Shown here: positions 19,118-27,965 of the stretch, piece by piece
How the letters are laid out: each line of letters begins with the position of its first letter
How positions within the stretch are numbered: the stretch's first letter is position 1
Source of the DNA: an uncultured Rickettsiales bacterium
Lineage (GTDB): Bacteria > Pseudomonadota > Alphaproteobacteria > Rickettsiales > UBA1997
DNA length: 64,000 nt
Direction: 5' to 3'
Assembly: GCA_944392135.1 (NCBI GenBank)
Contig: CALXVQ010000002.1
Coordinates: 1 to 64,000 of the forward strand
Notes under the pieces: model-generated
Told to the model about the DNA's origin: nothing
The model's database searches: none
Seen by the model: the letters and a program-made list of their open reading frames with translations, nothing else
Position numbers and translations under genes: made by a program

Positions 19118-19406
19118 ACTTCTGCGAAGCCTCGCAATGACGAGCCTGGAATAAATGAAATTACCACGGCTTTTTTCAAAGCCTTGCAATGACGAGTTTT
19201 AATTGAGTATGGTGGCTGTCATATCAAGATTGCCACGAGTTGCAAGCAACTCTCGCAATGACGATGTAGGATTGTCTTTATTGGTAAGAAAGGGCAACAA
19301 AGTTCTTTTTTCTTTATCTCCTTACTGTGGTATATAGTTTTCCAACTCTATACTGAAGGCTTGCAGAAGATGAGGTTAAAAATTTTGTTTGTAATTGTTT
19401 TTTTAT

Positions 19407-19601
19407 TGTGAAGTTGGGATTTGATAATATTGGGTATTGGGTAAGATACCCAACACCACACAAGAGTGCATTGGTGAAGTTGATATTTGATAGTCTTAGG
19501 TGTTGGGTAGGGATATTTAACACTACATAAGAGCGTGGTGGTAAAATTGGTATTTAGTAGTCTTATGTGTTTGGTAAGGTTCTAAGATCGCGAGAAAGAT
19601 G
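19407..19601. repeat. 65-bp degenerate tandem repeat, three copies
   Basis: Units start near 19407, 19472 and 19537 with TGGTGAAGTTGATATTTGAT-like sequence followed by a TTAGGTGTTGGGTA block. The first unit contains a hairpin TTGGGTA-AGA-TACCCAA. The third unit is the most diverged. The array ends about 150 bases before the hsdS promoter. Confidence 0.65.
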
Positions 19602-19752
19602 TTTGATATCACAACAGATAGAAAATAGCAAATAAATCAATATTTATTATAGCTTTATAAAAACTAAATTTTTATAATATAATTGATTAATTAATAAAAT
19701 TAGAAACACATTGCTTTATAATATTGCTACATATAAAAAATAACAAAAATTC

Positions 19753-19780
19753 TTGACAATTAAAAAATATGCTGTAATTT
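19753..19780 (+). promoter_or_regulatory. Candidate promoter of the hsdS-hsdM operon
   Basis: A perfect TTGACA (19753-19758), 16-base spacer ending in TGCTG, then TAATTT (19775-19780), 25 bases before the ATG of the specificity subunit. Confidence 0.55.
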
Positions 19781-19805
19781 TTATTAAAAATCAATTACGA
19801 TAAAA

Positions 19806-20378
19806 ATGAAGTTAAGACATATTGCGAATATTAATATTGGAATAACATATCCAAGAATTCAAGAAAAAACCACCTCTGATTCTTTATTTAATTATAAATT
19901 ATTAACATTAAAATCTTTTAATGATAATAATATAATAGATGAAAATTTTATTGAAAATTTTAAAACCAACAAAAAAATTAATGAAAAATATTTTACAAAA
20001 GAAGGTGATTTACTTATAAAACTCAACTATCCAATAAATTTAATTTATATAAAAAAAGAATATGAAAATTTATTAGTTCCTTTACATTTTGCAATCATAA
20101 GGTGTAATTCAAAGGAAATCAATAATCAATTTTTATACACTTTTTTAAAAAACTTTCATTTTCAAAAATTATTATTAGGTGGAACAATTGCTTTTTTACA
20201 TATTTCAACTTTAAATAATATAGATGTTCCAAATTTTTCTATTAAAAAACAAGAAAAAATTGCAAAAATTTATGAGTTAATGGAAAAGCAAAATCTTTTT
20301 TACAAAAATTTAATTACAAAAATAGAATTAAAAAATAAAATTATTATTAATCAATTATTAAGGGAAGAAAATGACTAA
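19806..20378 (+). CDS. Half-size type I restriction specificity (HsdS-like) protein
   Basis: Type I S-subunits recognise DNA through two target recognition domains separated by helices. This 190-residue protein has one: an N-terminal beta-rich TRD-like part (residues 1-140, with NINIGITYPR, LLTLKSF, GDLLIKL and the TIAFLHISTLNNIDVPNFS segment) and one C-terminal coiled helix (145-190). A full HsdS has about 400 residues, so this is a single-TRD half subunit that would act as a dimer, or a truncated one. It overlaps hsdM by 8 bases, so the pair is coupled. S-before-M order is less common than M-before-S. Confidence 0.8.
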   Translation: MKLRHIANINIGITYPRIQEKTTSDSLFNYKLLTLKSFNDNNIIDENFIENFKTNKKINEKYFTKEGDLLIKLNYPINLIYIKKEYENLLVPLHFAIIRCNSKEINNQFLYTFLKNFHFQKLLLGGTIAFLHISTLNNIDVPNFSIKKQEKIAKIYELMEKQNLFYKNLITKIELKNKIIINQLLREEND

Positions 20379-21900
20379 CAGAGCAGATATTGAAAAAGCA
20401 TTATGGGACGGAGCTAATACTTTTAGAGGCAAAATTGGTGCTGCAAACTATAAAGACTATATTTTGCCAATTTTATTTGTAAAATATTTAAGTGATAAAT
20501 ATGAGGAACTTATTGATAATTTAAAAAATGAATATAAAGATCAAGCTAGATTTGAAAGAATTAAAAATACTTTGCCTATTAAATTAAATAAAGAATGTAC
20601 ATTTGATTATTTATATGATAATAGAAATTCACCAGAAATAGGAGTTCTTATAAATAAAGCCTTAAAAGAAATAGAGAACAATAATCAAACTCAGTTAAGA
20701 AATATTTTTGGGAATATAGATTTTAATAATGAAGCAGCATTAGGTAATCAAAAACAAAAACAAGCTATATTAATAAATTTATTAGAAGATTTTAAAAAAT
20801 TAGATTTAAGACCATCGCATATAGAAATTACAAAAGGTCAAGTTCCATCAGATGTATTAGGTGATGCATTTGAATATATGATAGGTGAGTTTGCTAGTCA
20901 AGCAGGTAAAAAAGCTGGTAGTTTCTTTACTCCTATGATGGTATCGGAACTTATGGCTAGAATTGTAAAACCACAAAAAAAAGAATCAATATATGACCCA
21001 ACAGCTGGTTCTGGTTCTTTATTAATAAGATCAGCAAAACAAGCCGGAGTAAAAGATTGTTCTATATTTGCTCAAGAGTCAGATGGTTCTTCTTATGCTA
21101 TGTGTAGAATGAATATGTTTATACATGAAATAGAACATGCAGAAGTTGCTTGGGGCGACTCAATAGCAGATCCAAAACATTTAGATTACGATGGCAACTT
21201 AATGAAATTTGACAACATAGTTGCCAACATGCCATTTTCATTAGATAAATGGGCCGATGGCTTCAATCAAGGTATGGAAAACTTTAAAATGACACCTGAT
21301 CTTGATCCATATCACAGATTTGAATATGGAATTCCACCATCATCAAAAGGTGATTGGGCTTTCTTATTGCATATGATAGCCAGTTTAAAAGACAATGGAA
21401 AAATGGTTGCCGTAATTCCACATGGAGTTTTATTTCGTGGTGCAAGCGAAGGAAAAATAAGACAAAAAGTTGTAGAACAAAATTTAATTGATGCCATAAT
21501 AGGCTTACCAGAAAACTTATTTTTTGGCACATCGATACCAGCAGCTCTTTTAGTCATCAAAAAAAACAGAAACAACAAAGATATTTTATTCATAGATGCC
21601 AGCAAAGACTATATTTCAGACAAAGCACAAAATAAATTAACACAAGAATCAATCGACAAAATTATTGACACTTACGAAAACAGAAAGGAAATCGAAAAAT
21701 ATTCACACCTAGCTACTTTTGACGAAATAAAAGAAAACGACTTCAACCTAAATATTACAAGATATATTGACACATTTGAAGAAGAGGAAGAAATTGACAT
21801 AGACACATTAAGAAATGACATAGAAAACACAAAAAAAGAACTAAACAAAGTTGAAAACGAGTTAGAGGAATATTTAAAAGATGTATTAACCCAAAAATAA
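20371..21900 (+). CDS. hsdM: Type I N6-adenine DNA methyltransferase subunit
   Basis: Modification subunit of a type I system; with the S subunit it methylates adenine at a bipartite site. An N-terminal HsdM helical domain (1-150) precedes the catalytic domain with YDPTAGSGSLLI (208-219, SAM binding) and the NPPF-type motif, here NMPF (286-289). The last 40 residues form a coiled coil (IENTKKELNKVENELEEYL) that should pair with HsdS. The 509 residues are normal. No hsdR lies on either side: only repeats follow before secF, and the region upstream is repeats. Confidence 0.93.
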   Translation: MTNRADIEKALWDGANTFRGKIGAANYKDYILPILFVKYLSDKYEELIDNLKNEYKDQARFERIKNTLPIKLNKECTFDYLYDNRNSPEIGVLINKALKEIENNNQTQLRNIFGNIDFNNEAALGNQKQKQAILINLLEDFKKLDLRPSHIEITKGQVPSDVLGDAFEYMIGEFASQAGKKAGSFFTPMMVSELMARIVKPQKKESIYDPTAGSGSLLIRSAKQAGVKDCSIFAQESDGSSYAMCRMNMFIHEIEHAEVAWGDSIADPKHLDYDGNLMKFDNIVANMPFSLDKWADGFNQGMENFKMTPDLDPYHRFEYGIPPSSKGDWAFLLHMIASLKDNGKMVAVIPHGVLFRGASEGKIRQKVVEQNLIDAIIGLPENLFFGTSIPAALLVIKKNRNNKDILFIDASKDYISDKAQNKLTQESIDKIIDTYENRKEIEKYSHLATFDEIKENDFNLNITRYIDTFEEEEEIDIDTLRNDIENTKKELNKVENELEEYLKDVLTQK

Positions 21901-21924
21901 TTATTTATACAAAATGATAAGTTT

Positions 21925-22735
21925 ATTGTGGTGTGAAGTCTCCCGACCCCATACCAAAAGAGACTACCACAGTACCCCATCCCGAGATTGCCACGGCTTT
22001 TGTAAAGCCTCGCAATGACAGGCCAAGAATAAACGAGATTGCCACAGGCCTTTGGCCTTCACAATGACGAGTTTGTGTATACTGTCATTGCGAGCGAAGC
22101 GAAGCAATCCATAGACCATAAAAAGTTAATGCAAAAACAAAAAAGAAAAAGAAGTTATTATTATTTATCAAGTCCAAGAATTAATTTCAAATGAAATATT
22201 AATTTTTAATTTTCAATTTTTTTCTCAACCCCCCTGTTGCTTCGCAACTTCCCCCCTTACAAAGGGAGGCAAGCCCCCATAAGCCACCAATAACAAGCAC
22301 AAAAACAGAAAAGAAAAAGACTTCCATGAATGAATAATTATGTCTCATCCCGAGATTGCCACGGCTTTTTCAAAGCCTCGCAATGACAGGCCAAGAATAA
22401 ACGAGATTGCCACGAGTTGCAAAAACAACTCTCGCAATGACGAGTTTTGGTTGGGTATGGTGGTTGTCATATCAAGATTACCACGAGTTGCAAGCAACTC
22501 TCGCAATGACAACTCCATTTTTCGTCATTGCGAGGGGTGAAATGACGAAGCAATCCATAAACCACAAACCCCCACTCATTTGTCATTGCGAGCAAAGCGA
22601 AGCAATCCACAAACCACTGATTTTTTATCATTCACAGAAAAAATAAAAAATTTCACCAATAGAATAATTAATTATATAATTATAATAATTAATACAAAAA
22701 CAAAAAAGAAAAAAATTACTATTATTCGGCAAGTC
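21925..22735. repeat. Repeat-dense intergenic zone after hsdM
   Basis: A hairpin (GTCTC...GAGAC inside TGTGGT...ACCACA) at 21927-21970 may terminate hsdM and resembles a decayed copy at about 19329-19365. Then follow seven or eight ATTGC...GCAAT hairpins in both orientations, a CAACCCCCC/TTC-loop hairpin at 22227-22275, and a partial copy of the 210-bp repeat at 22128-22220. No gene is supported. Confidence 0.8.
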
Positions 22736-22771
22736 TCTTACAATAAGCTGTAAGAAAAAAATTATAATATA

Positions 22772-23686
22772 CTATTTATTGTTTTTGTGAATATACAATA
22801 ATAAAGGAGTTGATACAAATATGGAAGAATATGTGCCAATAATAATACCATACATTACAACTAAACTAAAATATTTTAATGTATCGCCACCCATCAATGC
22901 TAATATTAATAAACTAGCAAGTGTTGTTGATGATGTAAGTAAAGTTCTTCTAAGTGTTGTGGTTAAACTCATATTAATAATTGTGGTTAGGGTGTCGTGT
23001 TTATATTTTGGTAAAAATTCTCTAATTCTGTCATAAATAACAACTTTGTCGTTTACAGAATAGCCAATAACTGTAAGAATAGCAGCTATCGCAGTTAAAT
23101 CAAAATTTATTTGAAAGACTGAATAAATACCAAAAGTTAAAACTGTATCATGAATTAAGGCAATTACAGCACCCATGCCAAACTTCCATTCAAAACGAAT
23201 ACTAATATAAACTAGCATTGCTAAAAAAGATAAAATTAAGGCAACTAAACCCTTGATAATTAATTCTTTACCAACTTGTGGACCAACAAAATCTATTTTG
23301 TTGTATTGTACATTGTTGTCAAAAAAAGTGTTAATCATATTTTTTACGATCTGTATTTCTTCGCTTGAAGATAATTCTCTGCTTGCTTGTTGAATAATTG
23401 CACTTTCGGCAATTCTAATAATAAAACCATTATCTCCATAACTTTGAATATTAAAATCTTGTATATTATTTTTTAAAAAATCACTTCTAAAACTAGCAAT
23501 ATCTTTATTGCTTTCGACTGTGATATCAAATAATAAACCACCAGTAAAATCAACACCAAAATTTAGTCCCCTAATAAAAAAACTAATAATAGAAATTAAA
23601 ATTAATGTTGCAGAAATCCCAAAAAATAATTTATGAAATTTCATAAAGTCATAATAATTAGATGATTTTTTAAAGAAACTAAACAT
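22772..23686 (-). CDS. secF: Protein translocase subunit SecF
   Basis: Membrane part of the SecDF complex that uses the proton gradient to pull exported proteins through SecYEG. An N-terminal helix (about 20-38) is followed by the family motif NFGVDFTGGLLFDI, a periplasmic P4 domain, and five further helices with the segment LTAIAAILTVIGYSVNDKVVIYDRIRE, which contains the conserved Asp/Arg residues. The 304 residues are typical. secD is not adjacent: the gene upstream is rpsT with a terminator between. SecD is expected elsewhere in the genome. Confidence 0.95.
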   Translation of the reverse strand: MFSFFKKSSNYYDFMKFHKLFFGISATLILISIISFFIRGLNFGVDFTGGLLFDITVESNKDIASFRSDFLKNNIQDFNIQSYGDNGFIIRIAESAIIQQASRELSSSEEIQIVKNMINTFFDNNVQYNKIDFVGPQVGKELIIKGLVALILSFLAMLVYISIRFEWKFGMGAVIALIHDTVLTFGIYSVFQINFDLTAIAAILTVIGYSVNDKVVIYDRIREFLPKYKHDTLTTIINMSLTTTLRRTLLTSSTTLASLLILALMGGDTLKYFSLVVMYGIIIGTYSSIFVSTPLLLYIHKNNK

Positions 23687-23722
23687 AATAATTGATATTG
23701 ATTGATATTATTTATTGAAAAA

Positions 23723-23753
23723 ATTAGCAATAGAATATTTTTCTATTGCTAAT
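23723..23753 (-). terminator. Rho-independent terminator after rpsT
   Basis: A 13-base perfect stem (ATTAGCAATAGAA / TTCTATTGCTAAT) with a 5-base loop, 9 bases after the rpsT stop and followed on the minus strand by TTTTTT. Confidence 0.85.
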
Positions 23754-23761
23754 TATAAAAA

Positions 23762-24028
23762 TTATTTTGCCATAGCTTTAATATGGCCAGCCATTCTGCT
23801 TAATTTTCTGCTAGCTGTATTTTTTTTGAAAACACCACTTTTTACACCTTTCATTAATTCTGATTCAAATTCAACGAAAGCCTTTTTAGCATCTTCAATA
23901 ACACCAGAAGCAATAGCATCATTTAATTTTCTTAAATATGTTCTAACTCTGCTTTTTCTAGCTTTATTAATTTCTGTTTTTCTTTCTATAACTCTTATAG
24001 CTTTTTTTGATGATTTAATATTTGCCAT
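23762..24028 (-). CDS. rpsT: 30S ribosomal protein S20
   Basis: Primary 16S rRNA-binding protein, 88 residues, very basic and helical. The hallmark start MANIKSSKKAIR, the middle RTYLRKLNDAI and the end KNTASRKLSRMAGHIKAM identify it. It stands alone with its own terminator; secF follows at a distance. Confidence 0.97.
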   Translation of the reverse strand: MANIKSSKKAIRVIERKTEINKARKSRVRTYLRKLNDAIASGVIEDAKKAFVEFESELMKGVKSGVFKKNTASRKLSRMAGHIKAMAK

Positions 24029-24124
24029 TTTTTTAATTAATAAATTTTTAATAATATAATAAATGCGACACTTTGCTAAAAATAATAAAATTAATTATAT
24101 TATTTTCAAGATTTTTTTTAACTT

Positions 24125-24943
24125 TTAATATCTTTTTATACATATTATATTTACAACACTATTCATAGGATTGTTAGGTTGATTTTCAATGGAAATATTT
24201 TCACCACCCATTGAATATTTTATATTATTGCTATCCAAAAAACCCTTAATAGTTTGTAAATTATTTACAGAATAAATTGTTTGTAAACCAATTAAATTTA
24301 AAATATCATCTCTTGAAGTTTTTTGTGGATAAATAGCACTCTCATTTTTAATAATACCTTGTAATACATAATTATTATTAAATATAGGGGCACCATAAAA
24401 TTTCTTGTCTCTAAGAATATTTCTGTTTGTAATAAAAAAATTATTATTTTTTACACCAACAATTCTAACTTTTTTAAAATCAAAATTTCCTGCTTTATTA
24501 ATTGTAAAAGGAGCTAATAATCTTTTATTTATTGTATATGTAGGCTCATCAATTTGTAATAATGCATAACTTTCTAGATTATCATTATATTTTGCTAACT
24601 TTAACAAATATAGTTCATTAATATTATCTTTTGCCCATATTATAACTTCATAGGACATGTGATTATTGACTACATACATACTTGTAGGTTTTTTAGTTAT
24701 AGTTCCAAAACAATTTTTATCAATTATCTTTTTATTAGCTAAAATATATTTATTACTTATTGCAACACCATTACCTGCATAATTTGATTTAAGAAAAACA
24801 TCTTCTATATTGCTTACACTAACATTATGATTAGAATAAGAAATTATTAAGTATAAAATATAAAAAGCAATGACAACCAACCAATATTTAGCAAATTTTA
24901 TAAAAATATCACTATATATATATTTTAATAATTCAATTATCAT
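24125..24943 (-). CDS. Membrane-anchored trypsin-like protein lacking the catalytic triad
   Basis: One N-terminal membrane helix (about 18-36) then a soluble domain. GNGVAISNKYILANKKII (about 57-74) looks like the HtrA/trypsin segment GSGVVIS-YILTNNHVV, with the catalytic His position replaced by Lys. ELYLLKLAKY aligns with the DLALLK segment but has Glu-Leu for the Asp. KFYGAPIFNNNYVLQGII aligns with the GNSGSPLFN segment without the nucleophilic Ser. I infer a pseudoprotease exposed to the periplasm. Fold assignment is by eye and needs profile comparison; a non-homologous beta-rich protein is the alternative. Confidence 0.6.
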   Translation of the reverse strand: MIIELLKYIYSDIFIKFAKYWLVVIAFYILYLIISYSNHNVSVSNIEDVFLKSNYAGNGVAISNKYILANKKIIDKNCFGTITKKPTSMYVVNNHMSYEVIIWAKDNINELYLLKLAKYNDNLESYALLQIDEPTYTINKRLLAPFTINKAGNFDFKKVRIVGVKNNNFFITNRNILRDKKFYGAPIFNNNYVLQGIIKNESAIYPQKTSRDDILNLIGLQTIYSVNNLQTIKGFLDSNNIKYSMGGENISIENQPNNPMNSVVNIICIKRY

Positions 24944-25001
24944 ACTTTTTATATTCTGTTTGTTTTATAATATAAATATTTTTTAAAAAGTAAATATTTT
25001 A

Positions 25002-26264
25002 TTACTTCTTTATAATCTCTTTTATTTTTTCAAAAGTTAAAATATCTTTATCAACTTTTCCTAAAATTGTCACAGTTGGTTGTGATTTATTTAAAATAAC
25101 TTCAATTAAATTTTTTACATTTTTTGTTTTTACTGCATCTATTTTTTCAATTAATTCTTCTGTTGTAACAATTCTATTTTTTGTCAATAAATTAGAACCA
25201 TTCCTTTGTGCTCTATTAGAATTACTTTCTTTACTCATTAAAAGATGAGACTTGAATTTAATAATAGCTCTTTGACATTCTTCTTCTGTAATAGTTTTTG
25301 CACTTTTTTTAATTTCTTCTAAAATAGCTGTAATTGTTTCGTTTGTTTTTTCTGGTGATACAGCACAATATATATCAAAACTTCCTGTGTCGTATGTTGA
25401 ATTATTTGATGCACTAACTGTATAACATAAGCCTCTTTTTTCTCTAATTTCTTGAAATAATTTTGATGACATACCACCACCTAAAATCATAGCTAAAACA
25501 CAAGCTTCATAATAATGATCATCAAGATTATTAAAGCTTTCAAAACCTAAAAGTATTTGTGTTTGTTCTAATTTTTTATTTTTTACAAAATAACCACCTG
25601 TATAAATAGCTTTTTGTGGTTCTTTATTTTTACCTTTGTTTAAAGAAGTAAAATATTTTTCTACCATTTTTACAGCTTCATCATTTTTTAATTTTCCAGC
25701 AAATGATACAACTATATCTTCGGTTCTATATTGTTTTGAAATGTAATTAATAATATCATCTCTTGTAAATTTTCTAATATTTTTAGCAGGTCCTAAAATA
25801 CTTCTTCCATATGGTTGATTAGCATATTGTGTTTCTGAAAAATAATCAACAACTATATCAGTTGGATCATCTTTTGTCATAGCTAATTCTTGCAATATAA
25901 CTTGTCTTTCTTTTTCAATTTCCTCTTCAAGAAAAACAGAATTTTGTAAAATATCTGCTAAAATTTCCACACCTTTTTCTGTGTATTCTTTTAGTACTTT
26001 TGTATAAAAAGCAGTTTTTGCTGTTGATGTAAAAGCATTAGCAGTCCCACCAATATCATCAAACTCTTCTGCAATTTGTTGCACATTTCTTGTAAGTGTA
26101 CCTTTAAAAGCCATATGTTCTAAAAAGTGAGAAATACCATTATTTTGTTTTGTTTCATTTCTGCTACCAGTTTTTACTATAACATTAACCGATACAGATT
26201 CTACATCTTCCATATATTCATTAACAATTCTTAAACCATTATCAAGTTTTGTAATATCTATCAT
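25002..26264 (-). CDS. M16-family zinc peptidase (mitochondrial processing peptidase type)
   Basis: Metallopeptidase with the inverted zinc motif HFLEH at 46-50 (His46, Glu49, His50) and the downstream acidic run FLEEEIEKERQVILQE, which supplies the third ligand. The second inactive half carries the usual GGGMSSKLFQEIREKRGLCYTV. The 420 residues match the single-chain group (PqqL/YmxG/MPP-beta-like), common in Rickettsiales and other alphaproteobacteria. No export signal is evident. It is 20 bases downstream of the ABC gene and probably cotranscribed with it. Confidence 0.93.
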   Translation of the reverse strand: MIDITKLDNGLRIVNEYMEDVESVSVNVIVKTGSRNETKQNNGISHFLEHMAFKGTLTRNVQQIAEEFDDIGGTANAFTSTAKTAFYTKVLKEYTEKGVEILADILQNSVFLEEEIEKERQVILQELAMTKDDPTDIVVDYFSETQYANQPYGRSILGPAKNIRKFTRDDIINYISKQYRTEDIVVSFAGKLKNDEAVKMVEKYFTSLNKGKNKEPQKAIYTGGYFVKNKKLEQTQILLGFESFNNLDDHYYEACVLAMILGGGMSSKLFQEIREKRGLCYTVSASNNSTYDTGSFDIYCAVSPEKTNETITAILEEIKKSAKTITEEECQRAIIKFKSHLLMSKESNSNRAQRNGSNLLTKNRIVTTEELIEKIDAVKTKNVKNLIEVILNKSQPTVTILGKVDKDILTFEKIKEIIKK

Positions 26265-26283
26265 TTTTTTCCTTAAATTATTA

Positions 26284-27843
26284 TTATAAATTTCGTTCTT
26301 TTATATCTTCTTTTATATATTTTATAAAAGCTTCTTCAAGCGATTTTGCTTTTTTATTTTTGATTATCTCTTCTGGAGCATCTGATGCAAGTAGTCTTCC
26401 AGCATTCATCATAGCAACTCTATCGCATCTCATAGCTTCATTTAAATAGTGAGTTGTAACAAAAATTGTAACACCTTCTTTTCTTGATAAATCAACAATC
26501 AATTCCCAGAATTCATCTCTTGCCACAGGATCAACACCTGATGTAGGCTCATCCAAAATTAAAATTGATGGTTTATGTAAAACTGAAACTCCTAGTGATA
26601 ATCTTTGTTTTACACCGAGTGGTAAATTACTTGTTTTTTCATTTAATATTTCACTTAATCTAAATTTATCTATTACATAATTTATTCTGTGGTGTGTCTC
26701 TTGTTTTGATAAATCAAAAATTGTAGCATGTAATTGTAAATTTTCCATAACGCTTAATTCACCATACAAAGAAAAGCTTTGAGACATATAACCTAAATCT
26801 TTTTTGATTTGAATTATATTTTCCTTTGCAGCCTTTCCAAATATTTTATGATAACCACTTGTAGCAGGTAATAAACCAGTAATCATTTTCATTGTTGTTG
26901 TTTTTCCACAACCATTAGGACCTAAAAAAGCATAAATTTCACCTTGTCTAATATTAAAACTAATGTTATCAACAGCTGTAAATTTACCAAAAACTTTTGT
27001 TAAATTTTTAGCCTCAATAACAACCTCTCTATTTGATAAGTCTAATGGTTGCAAAACAAAATCCTTATGAGTTCCCCTTTTTTCTATTGGTAGCATTTCA
27101 ATAAATGCAGTTTCAAGTGTATCTTTTTGAGTTTTTTCTAATAATTCATTCATATTGCCATTAGCAATTATTTTTCCATCATCCATCATTATAATTCTAT
27201 CAAAAACTTTTGCTTCTTCCATATATGCAGTAGCAACCAATAAAGTCATGTCTTGATTTTGATTTTTAATATTAAAAATTAATTCCCAAAAATTTTGTCT
27301 AGACAATGGATCAACACCAGTTGTAGGTTCGTCTAATATTAATATTTTAGGTTGATGTACCAAAGCACAACATAAACCTAATTTTTGTTTCATACCACCT
27401 GATAAATTTTTTGCAAGTCTATCTTTAAATTTTAATAAATCAGTTTTTTCCATTACTTCTTTTATAAGTTTTTCACTTTCTTTTTCATTCATAGCAAAAA
27501 GATTAGCAAAAAACTTTATATTTTCATAAACAGATAATTCGGTATATAAATTTTTACCTAAACCTTGTGGCATATATGCAATATCACTTGCTATTAAGGA
27601 TCTATGAGAAGATTTAGCAATATTACCACCCAATACAGAAACTTTTGCATTGCCTTGTATAATTTTGATACCAGAAATAATATCTAATAATGTAGATTTG
27701 CCTGCACCATCTGGTCCAACAAAAGCTATTGTTTCTCCCTGTTTAATATTTAAGGAAATATTATTTAATGCTAATACTTTATTCTTACGATACCCATATG
27801 TATGTGATAAATTAGCAATTTCAATTACATTATTCATAACCAA
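26284..27843 (-). CDS. ABC transporter with two fused ATPase domains (YbhF/RbbA-like)
   Basis: Two nucleotide-binding domains in one chain. The first has Walker A GPDGAGKST (43-51), signature LSGGMKQKL and Walker B LILDEPTTGVDP. The second has GPNGCGKTT (about 308-316), LPLGVKQRL in place of LSGGQ, and LILDEPTSGVDP. The non-canonical second signature and the GKNLYTELSVYENIKFFANLF stretch are seen in YbhF and the N-terminal part of RbbA. Such proteins normally pair with ABC-2 permeases YbhS/YbhR, which are not here. An internal ATG (27837) may be the real start. Probably involved in drug or cell-envelope export; substrate unknown. Confidence 0.88.
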   Translation of the reverse strand: MVMNNVIEIANLSHTYGYRKNKVLALNNISLNIKQGETIAFVGPDGAGKSTLLDIISGIKIIQGNAKVSVLGGNIAKSSHRSLIASDIAYMPQGLGKNLYTELSVYENIKFFANLFAMNEKESEKLIKEVMEKTDLLKFKDRLAKNLSGGMKQKLGLCCALVHQPKILILDEPTTGVDPLSRQNFWELIFNIKNQNQDMTLLVATAYMEEAKVFDRIIMMDDGKIIANGNMNELLEKTQKDTLETAFIEMLPIEKRGTHKDFVLQPLDLSNREVVIEAKNLTKVFGKFTAVDNISFNIRQGEIYAFLGPNGCGKTTTMKMITGLLPATSGYHKIFGKAAKENIIQIKKDLGYMSQSFSLYGELSVMENLQLHATIFDLSKQETHHRINYVIDKFRLSEILNEKTSNLPLGVKQRLSLGVSVLHKPSILILDEPTSGVDPVARDEFWELIVDLSRKEGVTIFVTTHYLNEAMRCDRVAMMNAGRLLASDAPEEIIKNKKAKSLEEAFIKYIKEDIKERNL

Positions 27844-27909
27844 TTTAATAATAGCTTTTAATTAATGATATAAAAAATAAAAAAATAAAGTCAATAAAAT
27901 AAATTTTTC

Positions 27910-27937
27910 TTGACAATAAGTTAGTATATAATACATT
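27910..27937 (+). promoter_or_regulatory. Candidate promoter of the Skp-like gene
   Basis: A perfect TTGACA (27910-27915), 16-base spacer and TACATT (27932-27937), 28 bases before the ATG. Confidence 0.45.
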
Positions 27938-27965
27938 TTTATTATTGCAAATAAATATGTAAAAA

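Larger units (their letters stand above)
17815..19262. repeat. Repeat-dense intergenic zone
   Basis: About fifteen copies of the ATTGC...GCAAT hairpin family occur in both orientations with different inner stems (AGCC/GGCT, GAACC/GGTTC, GAGTTGC/GCAACTC). A CAACCCCCC hairpin lies at 18774-18822, and there is a long near-duplication (separate entries). Stretches of alternating AATTTTCAATTTTTAATT sequence fill the space. No coding gene is supported; short open frames are repeat-derived. Confidence 0.8.

Noticed and set aside
17815-19262. Possible CRISPR array
   Set aside because: Repeats are irregularly spaced, palindromic, in both orientations, and there are no unique equal-length spacers or cas genes.
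19314-19523. 69-codon frame on the minus strand
   Set aside because: Runs through the tandem repeat and a repeat element similar to the one after hsdM.
22340-22646. Two overlapping open frames on the plus strand
   Set aside because: Translations of the repeat family (the RNDEIATSCKNNSRND kind), not proteins.
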